The notes under the pieces: model-generated
What the model was told of the DNA's origin: nothing
Database searches by the model: none
Seen by the model: only the letters and a program-made list of their open reading frames with translations
Source: an uncultured Porticoccus sp.
GTDB lineage: Bacteria > Pseudomonadota > Gammaproteobacteria > Pseudomonadales > Porticoccaceae
Direction: 5' to 3'
NCBI GenBank assembly: GCA_950063125.1
Contig: CATLZI010000006.1
Coordinates: 1-20,339, forward strand
Length of the DNA stretch: 20,339 nt
Shown: piece by piece, positions 7,346 through 13,929 of the stretch
Layout of the letters: each line of letters opens with the position of its first letter
How positions within the stretch are numbered: the stretch's first letter is position 1
Translations under genes and position numbers: made by a program

Positions 7346-8847
7346 CACGACTTCGTGCGCTCCAAAACTGTCAATGTGCACTGCACCTGACCAAAATCGA
7401 CTTTATCTCCGGTAATCAGTGCCGCGCCTTCCTCCGACACAGCCACACCGTTGACCCGGGTACCACCTGTTGACCCCAAGTCTTTGATATGCAAATAATT
7501 TTCTTTAATATAAAGTTGGGCGTGCTGTCGACTCACCGTGTCATCGGCAATCACTACTTGCGCTAGCTCAGGATTCCGCCCCACGACCAGGCCATTCTGA
7601 CGCTGCATCAGGTCTTTACCCAGCACCAGAAAAGCAATGGGCGCATTAGAAGAGTCACGGCCTTCAAAACGGCAGTCACCAAAACTGGCGGATGCCGCCA
7701 ACAGGGCTTTACTAGCAACAGACAAGTCCTTGCGGCGCTTGATTAACAGTAATACCGCAATTAACACCCCGATCACAATCGCAGCCACAGCGCCCCAGAA
7801 CAATGTTTGATTCTGCTTCTTGATATGGGCATTTTCCGAGTCGATCAATTCTGCATTGCTGTTGATATCAGCAACAATGGTCGTGATCTCCTCTCGCTCT
7901 TTTTCCGCATCTTCGCGGGCTTGGCGTTCTTGTTGCGTATCCTCCTTGGCTTTATCCGCATCAGCCTTGGCTTTTTTTGCTGCGTCTTCCGCTTCCTTCG
8001 CCTGTTTTTTAGCCGCTTCGACTTCCTGCTGTTTGGCGGCTTCAGCAAGTTTCTGCTGCTCCACGACACTTAGGCAAGGGGAATCCGCTTTAAGTGGAGA
8101 AATAGATAGCGAGGCCAAAAAACTTTCAAGACGGGAGAGTGGCACAGCAGTAGCACCCACAGGGGTGTGAGCTCGCCAAAGCTCTTTGAGAGTTGCCCCT
8201 GGCTTGCTCCTGATCACCCCAGACAGTTGACCACAGCGATTCACCAGGGGGGCACCATAGCCACCGCGACCCATAGCTGTCACCAACTTCACATAACCAG
8301 TTTCCTCTTGGGATGTATCGAACAGCGCTTTGGTCCATTTCAGCTCTGGGACAATCACTGCAACAAACTTGGGCTTGTTCGAAAATCCAAAAAAGGTACT
8401 ACGTGGCGTTTCTTCGGTTTTGTGCCAATACCCAGCCACCTCCAGCGTGCCTTTGTCCGAGGCTGCAGCTTGGGAAAAAATCAGAGGAGAAGACGTCAGA
8501 GAAGCCGCTCGCAGGACTGCCATATCACTGGCGGCGTCCGCCTTGACCATCACGGCCTGCAGTTCCTGCCCTTGACTATCAAGGACAACATATTTGTCAG
8601 CATACTCAAGAAGATGTGCGCTGGTGATAATCACGCCGTCATCAGCAACCACCACGCCAGAACCCTGGTTATAGAGCTCATCTCCTTTGTAGGCGAGGAC
8701 CTGAACTACCGCTGTTCGCCATGATGATTGATTTTCGGCCTGGTCCGCCAGACACCAGGAAAAGGGTAATGACAACAAACACAATAGACCGAATAGTCCG
8801 AGCTTGTGCTTTGCGCGTGCTCTTGCGGCCAGATAAAATACACCCAT
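7345..8847 (-). CDS. Membrane-anchored trypsin-like pseudoprotease with coiled coil and cytoplasmic FHA domain
   Basis: 500 residues, first gene of the operon. A signal/anchor (about 15-34) precedes a trypsin-like domain (about 44-250). His78 (ITSAHLL) and Asp108 (ASDMAVL) are kept, but the nucleophile region reads GRGGYGAPLVNRCG: Tyr197 (codon TAT) takes the place of Ser in GGNSGGPVFDECG of the neighbouring paralogue. A highly charged Ala/Lys/Glu coiled coil (about 262-345) resembling TolA-type helices leads to a transmembrane helix (349-369), RRK, and an FHA domain (about 404-497: VVGRN, TVSRQH, GSTGGTRVNG). The ATG at 8847 is chosen because AAGGA stands 9 bases ahead; the longer GTG start at 8874 lacks this. 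It is a paralogue of the next gene with the same layout and probably acts as a catalytically dead partner or binder. Confidence 0.9.
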   Translation of the reverse strand: MGVFYLAARARAKHKLGLFGLLCLLSLPFSWCLADQAENQSSWRTAVVQVLAYKGDELYNQGSGVVVADDGVIITSAHLLEYADKYVVLDSQGQELQAVMVKADAASDMAVLRAASLTSSPLIFSQAAASDKGTLEVAGYWHKTEETPRSTFFGFSNKPKFVAVIVPELKWTKALFDTSQEETGYVKLVTAMGRGGYGAPLVNRCGQLSGVIRSKPGATLKELWRAHTPVGATAVPLSRLESFLASLSISPLKADSPCLSVVEQQKLAEAAKQQEVEAAKKQAKEAEDAAKKAKADADKAKEDTQQERQAREDAEKEREEITTIVADINSNAELIDSENAHIKKQNQTLFWGAVAAIVIGVLIAVLLLIKRRKDLSVASKALLAASASFGDCRFEGRDSSNAPIAFLVLGKDLMQRQNGLVVGRNPELAQVVIADDTVSRQHAQLYIKENYLHIKDLGSTGGTRVNGVAVSEEGAALITGDKVDFGQVQCTLTVLERTKS

Positions 8848-9252
8848 GCAAGAATTTCCTTCTCTTGATCGCACATGATGAAAATAGAAGTTTGTATCCG
8901 CCCAGACAGTTTATCCGGCATAACGCAAAAATCGTACCATAGGGTGTTGCAAACGTATAGCTTCCCTACATTTGGTTAAAACCTTCGCCTTGACTTTCGT
9001 TTACGAGAAATCATTTCCCAAACATACCGCGATTGCACAAGAAAATGCCTGTGCATGACTATTGCGTAAATACTTCATTCTGCCTGGGAGTGCAGCTTTT
9101 ATAAAAGCTGGTGATACATCATCTGTCCACGCAAAGATCAAGCACCTTGATGAGCATTACCCTCATCTTCCATACACTCTCGATCAAGTTGAACCGATCG
9201 GCTGCAGTCCTATTTAGAATGTAGTGATTAGAAGAAGACATGGTCGTCAAAC
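8848..9252. promoter_or_regulatory. Upstream region of the seven-gene operon; likely promoter, with palindromes
   Basis: About 400 AT-rich bases with no convincing gene on either strand. It must hold the promoter of the minus-strand operon, but I could not assign a confident -35/-10 pair; TATACG near 8954-8959 (read on the minus strand) is a weak -10 candidate. It contains the 18-bp palindrome listed separately, an inverted repeat ATCAAG-cac-CTTGAT (9137-9151) and an overlapping 6-bp stem GATGAG/CTCATC (9149-9154 with 9162-9167). The right end runs into the usp remnant. Part of it may be debris from whatever event duplicated the usp end. Confidence 0.45.
9093..9110. promoter_or_regulatory. 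18-bp perfect palindrome (candidate operator)
   Basis: CAGCTTTTATAAAAGCTG reads the same on both strands. It lies about 245 bases upstream of the first start codon (8847) of the minus-strand operon. A dimeric repressor site or cruciform is possible. No regulator gene in the window is linked to it by sequence, and distance from the operon start makes the function uncertain. Confidence 0.35.
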
Positions 9253-9351
9253 CCTTCAGGAAGCTCTCGACTTTTGCTACAACTGTTGTTTGGCAGTGTG
9301 ACCCAGCGGATGCTGATCAATTCAAAAATTCCGCTGTTGTTGCTGCGTTGA
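9253..9351 (+). pseudogene. Truncated remnant of usp (C-terminal end only)
   Basis: In the frame ending at the TGA at 9349-9351 the sequence encodes ...SGSSRLLLQLLFGS followed by VTQRMLINSKIPLLLLR, the C-terminus of the Usp at 678-1550. Residues from LLFGS to the end are identical in protein. Just upstream, codons differ at synonymous and non-synonymous positions (CTA/CTC against CTG/TTG; Glu against Gln) and one extra codon is present, after which similarity fades. There is no start codon or Usp core, so it cannot be functional. The stop is 8 bases from the end of the convergent histidine kinase gene. Confidence 0.82.
9289..9351 (+). repeat. Direct repeat, right copy (duplicated usp 3' end)
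   Basis: Right-hand partner of 1488-1550, 61 of 63 bases identical and in the same orientation. The left and right copies bound 1551-9288. If the block and one copy were removed, the usp stop would stand 8 bases from the end of the histidine kinase gene (9360), giving a compact convergent gene pair. Confidence 0.9.
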
Positions 9352-9359
9352 GCCATTGA

Positions 9360-10640
9360 TCAAGCCACGCTGCTGTCGGTACCGTCGTTATCGGGGAAAA
9401 TCACGACAACAGTAGTCCCCCTTCCCGGCTCGCTGTCGATCTCGATCCGCCAGTTAAAGCGATCGCAGATGCGCTTCACCAGGTTAAGCCCCATACCGGT
9501 GCCCGAGGGCTTGGTGGTGTAGCTGCGATCAAACACGTGGGGCAATTGATCGCCGGGGATTCCCGCTCCGGTATCGGCGATGGTCAGGCGGCTGTCCTTC
9601 AGCGCGACCCGGATGCGACCTCCTTCACTGTGCTCAATGGCATTGAGCAGGATGTTGTTGAGGGTAATCTTGACGATGCTTGCCGGCACATCCAGTAACA
9701 TTGGCGAAGATGCCTCAACCTGCACTTCGATAGCTGCTGCGGCAATTCTGTCCCGGTAGTCATCTACAACCTCCTCCAGCAAGTCTGGAAGGTTGACCGG
9801 CTCGCCCCGATTGATGCCGCTGCCTCCCTCCCGGGACAGGAACAGAGTGGCCTCAATAAAGGCCTGCATCTCACCGCAGGCGCGCCTGATACGCCCCAGA
9901 GCGCGCTCCGCCACCGGCGAATCCACATTGGCGTCGAGCACGTCCACCGCCCCCAGCATCACCGACAGAGGCGTGCGCAGTTCGTGGCTGGCCGAAGCGG
10001 TAAAAGATCGCTCCCGCTCCACAAACTGATCCAGACGTGCGGAATAGTTGTCAAATGCCGAGGCGATCTGGCCGATTTCGCTGCCCCGAAACTCCCCGGC
10101 AATGCGCACCCCTCGGTCCCCCGGTTCGATATTGGTCAGGCGCGCAGTCAAGGCCTTCACCGGCGACAGAATAATCCGAGAGGAACGATTGGCCATCAGC
10201 ACGGCCCCGATCAACCCCACCACCAGGCCGTAAAACAGGGTTGCCAGCAACGCGTGCTCCTGCTGCTCCCATTCAGTGACATCGTAGCTCAGGTAGACCT
10301 TGCCCTCGGGAATCTGCTCAATTTGCAGATGGTAGAAGCGGTCATCAATATTAATGCTGTGATAGGAACCCGGGGGCAGTTGCCGTATGGACTCCGGCAA
10401 CCTGGCCACACCCTCACCCCGGTAGAAACGCCATTCATTGAACAGTGCATGGGACAATATTTCTGCCGACGCCGGTTCGTTGATCAGAATTTCCAGATGC
10501 TCGTGTACCAGCCGCCCAAAGGTGGTCTCCTCAAGTCGTTGCTTGATCAACAGCAGGCATCCGGCAAACAGGGTACTGACCACCGTGACGATAATGACGG
10601 TGGTAAAAATAATGCGGCGCTTGAGGCTGTTCCTGTACAT
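9360..10640 (-). CDS. Two-component sensor histidine kinase (HAMP-type, probably metal-responsive)
   Basis: A 426-residue inner-membrane sensor kinase. Transmembrane helices are at about 10-32 and 132-150, enclosing a periplasmic domain of about 100 residues with several histidines (H46, H48, H64, H94, H104) that could bind metal. Then comes a HAMP linker (about 152-205), the phosphoacceptor motif SASHELRTPL (His219) and the ATPase domain: N-box NNILLNAIEH (N329), G1 DTGAGIP (356-362) and G2 GTGMGLNL (380-387). It follows the response-regulator gene by 45 bases on the same strand, forming a regulator-then-sensor operon divergent from the RND pump genes. That arrangement and the class of neighbours suggest it senses a metal ion in the periplasm; the ligand is unknown. 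Confidence 0.93.
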   Translation of the reverse strand: MYRNSLKRRIIFTTVIIVTVVSTLFAGCLLLIKQRLEETTFGRLVHEHLEILINEPASAEILSHALFNEWRFYRGEGVARLPESIRQLPPGSYHSINIDDRFYHLQIEQIPEGKVYLSYDVTEWEQQEHALLATLFYGLVVGLIGAVLMANRSSRIILSPVKALTARLTNIEPGDRGVRIAGEFRGSEIGQIASAFDNYSARLDQFVERERSFTASASHELRTPLSVMLGAVDVLDANVDSPVAERALGRIRRACGEMQAFIEATLFLSREGGSGINRGEPVNLPDLLEEVVDDYRDRIAAAAIEVQVEASSPMLLDVPASIVKITLNNILLNAIEHSEGGRIRVALKDSRLTIADTGAGIPGDQLPHVFDRSYTTKPSGTGMGLNLVKRICDRFNWRIEIDSEPGRGTTVVVIFPDNDGTDSSVA

Positions 10641-10685
10641 GTGACGATACCCTGCTCGACAAGAGTGAAAGTAAAAGCGAAGCGG

Positions 10686-11357
10686 TCAGGTGTCCGACAG
10701 GCGGTAGCCGACCCCGTGAACCGTGTGCAGCAGCTTTTTTTCGAACGGCCTGTCAATGATGTTGCGCAGACTGTAGATATGGGTACGCAACACGTCGTTG
10801 TCTGGGGGCAGATCGCCCCAGATCAATTCCTCCAACCGGTCCCGCTTGACCACCGCCGGGCTGCTTTTCATCAGCAGTTCCAGCAGTTTGCGCTGGGTGG
10901 GGTTGAGCTCCAGCGGCATACCGGCGCGGCTCGCCTGCAGGGTCTGCTGGTTGAAGGACAGGTCGGCCACCTGTAGAACCGCTCCATCACCAAAGTGGTG
11001 AACACGCTTGATCAGCGCGTGGAGCCGTGCCTCCAACTCCTTGACGGAAAAGGGTTTCACCAGATAGTCGTCGGCACCGGATTGAAACCCGGCCAGTTTG
11101 TCATCGAGTTGGTCCCGGGCGGTCAGCATCAGCACCGGGGTTGCCCGGTGGGCCTCACGCAATTTCTGGCAGACGGTCATTCCGTCCATGCGCGGTAGCA
11201 TCAGGTCCAGCACGATCACATCGAAGTCGTGGTCGAGGGCCAGTTGCAGCCCGAGCCTGCCGTCGGCGGCGAAGTCCAGACTGTGCCCCCGGGGTTCGAG
11301 GTAATCGGCAATGTTCTCTGCAATATCCCTGTTGTCTTCTACCACCAGTATGTTCAT
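10686..11357 (-). CDS. OmpR/PhoB-family response regulator
   Basis: 223 residues. Receiver domain (1-115): acidic pocket E7-D8, phosphoacceptor Asp51 in VIVLDLMLPRMDG, Thr79 in MLTARD and Lys101 in YLVKPFS. A winged-helix DNA-binding domain follows (about 128-222) with LNPTQRKLLELL, the recognition-helix region NDVLRTHIYSLRNIID and the C-terminal HTVHGVGYRL hairpin typical of OmpR proteins. A strong GGGAGG ribosome site precedes the ATG at 11357. It is divergent from the RND efflux operon with a 173-base shared region holding a 9-bp inverted repeat. It is the likely activator of that operon and perhaps of the TonB receptor gene, which carries similar half-sites. Confidence 0.94.
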   Translation of the reverse strand: MNILVVEDNRDIAENIADYLEPRGHSLDFAADGRLGLQLALDHDFDVIVLDLMLPRMDGMTVCQKLREAHRATPVLMLTARDQLDDKLAGFQSGADDYLVKPFSVKELEARLHALIKRVHHFGDGAVLQVADLSFNQQTLQASRAGMPLELNPTQRKLLELLMKSSPAVVKRDRLEELIWGDLPPDNDVLRTHIYSLRNIIDRPFEKKLLHTVHGVGYRLSDT

Positions 11358-11442
11358 CGTTCCTCCCGCCCAGGCCGATTCCCACCATCATAGCGGGTTT
11401 GGTTATCGATACCGTCAGTATCCCCATCCCTTTGCCAAAAAG

Positions 11443-11481
11443 TTGTCAAAAGCGGGGCTCATATAGACATAATTTTGACAA
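11443..11481. promoter_or_regulatory. Inverted repeat TTGTCAAAA / TTTTGACAA in the divergent promoter region
   Basis: Perfect 9-base arms at 11443-11451 and 11473-11481 lie 30 bases apart, about three helical turns, between the response-regulator gene and the efflux operon. A further TGACAA occurs at 11521-11526. The half-site resembles the TGACAA/TTGTCA arms of known CusR-type metal regulator boxes, although CusR arms are only 2 bases apart (recalled, not searched). A pair of distant sites could serve the two divergent promoters. No good -35/-10 pair accompanies them, as expected for activator-dependent promoters. Confidence 0.5.
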
Positions 11482-11530
11482 GCACCCCCCTAACATTCCC
11501 GACAGATTCACTGACAGGAATGACAAGGCC

Positions 11531-12799
11531 GTGAAACGCTCCCAACGACATCCCTTTCGCAACAGACTGTCCCTGGGTCTCGGCCTGGCAGTGTTGCTCT
11601 TAGCCCCCGGGACAATGGCAGAATCGCCGGAACACGCCATCCTGCAAAGCAGCGACTCCCTCGACTATGCCGAGGTGTTTCGGGCCGCCATGGAGCAGGC
11701 CCCGGAACAGTCTTTGGGTAACGCCTACCGCGATCAGGCCTCGGCCCAACAGCATTTTGCCGGCGACTGGCTGGCCAATCGTCCCAGGGCAACCGCCGGT
11801 TACTGGGATGACCAGCAGGCGGACAACCAGGGCATGCGGGAAATGGAGGCCGGTGTGGAAATGGATCTGTGGCGCTGGGGACAGCGCCGGGACAATGCCA
11901 ACCTGGGCGACCAATACCGGCAGGCCAGCGACAGCTGGCAGGAATACCTGACTCTGAAAACCGCCGGGCTGGTGCGCCAGAGCCTGCACGAACTCAGTCG
12001 CACCGACATCGCCTTCGCCCAGGCTCGCCGGGCACTGGATGACACCCGAGAGCTGCTCAGGATCAGCGAAACCCTCCACAATACCGGCAGCATCGCCAGA
12101 TCCGCGCTGATGCAAAGCCGGGGACTGGTGCTGGAGGCTGAGCAGCGGTTGCTGGACAGTGAGGCGGCGCTGGTGGACGCCCAACGCAATTACCAGATAG
12201 TCACCGGTCTTCATCTGCGCCCGTCAGCGGCCTTCTCGGAAGAACGCAGCCAACGACAGGCCATCGACTCCGGGCACCCTCTGCTGGGCTTCCTGCAGGA
12301 TCAGGCGGAAAGCCGACAACTGCAGGCGCAACTGGCGCGACACGATAGCGCCGGCAACCCCACCCTGTTCATGGGCATGCGCCGGGAGCGCGGTAGCAGT
12401 GGCGAGGAGGATATCGACAGTCTCGGCATCGCCATCACCATGCCTTTCGGCGGTGGCAACTATATTTCCGCAAAAAGCAGTGCCGCGCGCCTTGCCGCCA
12501 CGGAAGCGGAAGTCCGCGTTATACAAGCCCACCGACAGTTACAACAACAACTGCACGAAGTAGAGCACCAGCTGGAATCCACCCGCCGTTCCCTTGAGCT
12601 GGGCAGGGAGCAGCAGGCACTGCATCGCCAGCACTGGCAAATGGCAAAAAAAGCCTTCTCCCTGGGCGAAACCGACATTTTGCCCGCCATTCAAGCCCTG
12701 CAGCGGTACCGGGAGAGTCGCCTGCGATACCAACTGACCGAGCTGGATCAGCAGCGACTGGTCTCCGAATTCAACCAAACCGTTGGAGTACTGCCATGA
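11531..12799 (+). CDS. Outer-membrane efflux protein (TolC/CzcC-like) of the RND system
   Basis: 422 residues from the GTG at 11531, which is the only start giving a normal signal peptide: MKRSQRHPF, a hydrophobic LSLGLGLAVLLLAP, and likely cleavage after GTMA. The frame is open further upstream to 11141 but that part overlaps the regulator gene on the other strand and encodes no recognisable sequence. The mature protein is rich in long amphipathic helices, with two weak internal repeats as in outer-membrane factors. The C-terminal half contains AITMPFGGGNYISA, matching the conserved beta-strand entry of this family, and AKKAFSLGETDILPAIQALQRYRE near the end. It forms the outer-membrane duct of the pump. 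The stop overlaps the next ATG by four bases (ATGA). Confidence 0.9.
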   Translation: MKRSQRHPFRNRLSLGLGLAVLLLAPGTMAESPEHAILQSSDSLDYAEVFRAAMEQAPEQSLGNAYRDQASAQQHFAGDWLANRPRATAGYWDDQQADNQGMREMEAGVEMDLWRWGQRRDNANLGDQYRQASDSWQEYLTLKTAGLVRQSLHELSRTDIAFAQARRALDDTRELLRISETLHNTGSIARSALMQSRGLVLEAEQRLLDSEAALVDAQRNYQIVTGLHLRPSAAFSEERSQRQAIDSGHPLLGFLQDQAESRQLQAQLARHDSAGNPTLFMGMRRERGSSGEEDIDSLGIAITMPFGGGNYISAKSSAARLAATEAEVRVIQAHRQLQQQLHEVEHQLESTRRSLELGREQQALHRQHWQMAKKAFSLGETDILPAIQALQRYRESRLRYQLTELDQQRLVSEFNQTVGVLP

Positions 12800-13929
12800 A
12801 AGCCCCCAAGGAACCGTCGGAACTGACCACCAATCGGTTCTCTTTCGCCCTGCCACTGGCCCTGTCCCTGGCACTGATGACCGGCGGCAAGGTGAGCGCA
12901 GAGGAAGCAGAAGCCATCCCCCTGAGCCGGGATGAAGCGGTCCGCATGAAGCTGGTTTTCCAACCCGCCCGCAGCGCCGACTTACGCGACGGCAACAGCA
13001 TACCCGCGACGGTCATCAACTCCCCCGAACACAGCGCCCAGGCCATTGCTCTCTACAGCGGCACCCTGACTCGCTGGCACCGGGTTCCGGGGGATGCTGT
13101 CAGCGCCGGACAACCCATCGTCACTCTGAGTAGTCCAGGCCTGATGGCCGTGGAGGAATCCTGGCTGAAAGCCCACCACGACCTGGAGCAGGCCCGCTAT
13201 GAATTCGACCGTGATAACGAACTGTTCAAGGAGGGCATCATCGCCAGGCAGCGGCTACAACAGACCCGACGCCGTCTACAGCAGGTGGAATTCACCCTGG
13301 CATCCCACCGGCAACAACTCACCAGGGCCGGGTTTACTGACACAGACCTGGCCCAGCTGCCCAGCGGCAAACGGCAACCCGGTGAATACCCGATCAAGTC
13401 TCCGGCTGCAGGAAAACTCAGTGAACGCCTGTTCAATGCCGGACAGGCGGTGCCCGCCAACACCCCGGTCGCCACCCTGCAGGCGGACTCCGAGCTATGG
13501 CTCGAAGCCGCTGTACCCGCAGTGCTGGCAGCAAGCCTGGAAGTGGGTGACCGTCTGCAACTGACTGACACAGACAGAACGGCGATCCTCAAATACAAGA
13601 ATGCCGCCGTAAACCCCACCACCCAGATGGTGGATATCATGGCGGCCCTGGAACAACCACAGACCTCTCTGCCGGGCCAGACCCTGATGCTGACCCTGCC
13701 GCCCCTGGCCCGGGGTGTGCTGGTGCCCGCCGCAGCGGTAACCCATTCCGGCAACGCCACCACTATCTATGTGCGCAGTGAAAATGGCGTTGAAGCTCGA
13801 GCCGTCGCTCTGTTACCCATGGGCAATCACTACCTGGCCACTGGAGGCATTTTCCCCGGCGAAGAGCTGGTGGTGGAGGGCACAGCCCTGCTGAAAGGTA
13901 TCCAGTTGGGACTCGGAGGCGGCGAATAA
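12796..13929 (+). CDS. Periplasmic membrane-fusion (adaptor) subunit of the heavy-metal RND pump
   Basis: 377 residues. The signal peptide ends near KVSA (about residue 35). The adaptor layout is visible: lipoyl/barrel-sandwich halves at about 80-118 (TRWHRVPGDAVSAGQPIVTL) and about 195-228 (KSPAAGKLSERLFNAGQAVP) flank an alpha-hairpin (about 118-190, EQARYEFDRDNELFKEG). A beta-barrel (NAAVNPTTQMVDIMAAL) and a membrane-proximal end (VLVPAAAVTHSGNATTIYV) follow. This is the CzcB/CusB type of fold; no His-rich or Met-rich N-terminal metal-binding extension is seen. A GGAG ribosome site at 12785-12788 lies 7 bases before the ATG. It is coupled to both neighbours: ATGA with the outer-membrane gene and TAATG with the pump gene. 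Confidence 0.92.
   Translation: MKAPKEPSELTTNRFSFALPLALSLALMTGGKVSAEEAEAIPLSRDEAVRMKLVFQPARSADLRDGNSIPATVINSPEHSAQAIALYSGTLTRWHRVPGDAVSAGQPIVTLSSPGLMAVEESWLKAHHDLEQARYEFDRDNELFKEGIIARQRLQQTRRRLQQVEFTLASHRQQLTRAGFTDTDLAQLPSGKRQPGEYPIKSPAAGKLSERLFNAGQAVPANTPVATLQADSELWLEAAVPAVLAASLEVGDRLQLTDTDRTAILKYKNAAVNPTTQMVDIMAALEQPQTSLPGQTLMLTLPPLARGVLVPAAAVTHSGNATTIYVRSENGVEARAVALLPMGNHYLATGGIFPGEELVVEGTALLKGIQLGLGGGE

Noticed and set aside
7346..7381. Upstream start of the active protease gene at 7381
   Set aside because: It would overlap the preceding gene by 37 bases and add 12 polar residues before the signal sequence; the TGATG junction at 7345 is the usual coupled start.
1551..9288. Prophage or integrative element with its own integrase
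   Set aside because: No integrase, transposase, toxin-antitoxin or phage gene is encoded between the repeats; all seven genes belong to the signalling operon.
9984..10976. 330-codon plus-strand open frame
   Set aside because: It lies antisense across the histidine kinase and regulator genes, whose families are certain; the translation has no recognisable features.
11141..11530. Long N-terminal extension of the outer-membrane efflux protein
   Set aside because: The frame is open but runs antisense through the response-regulator gene and encodes no signal peptide or family sequence; the GTG at 11531 gives a normal signal peptide.
11520..11534. Four-residue leader ORF (ATG ACA AGG CCG TGA) overlapping the GTG start of the efflux operon
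   Set aside because: AGGA directly abuts its ATG with no spacing, and such short frames are common by chance; attenuation is not supported.
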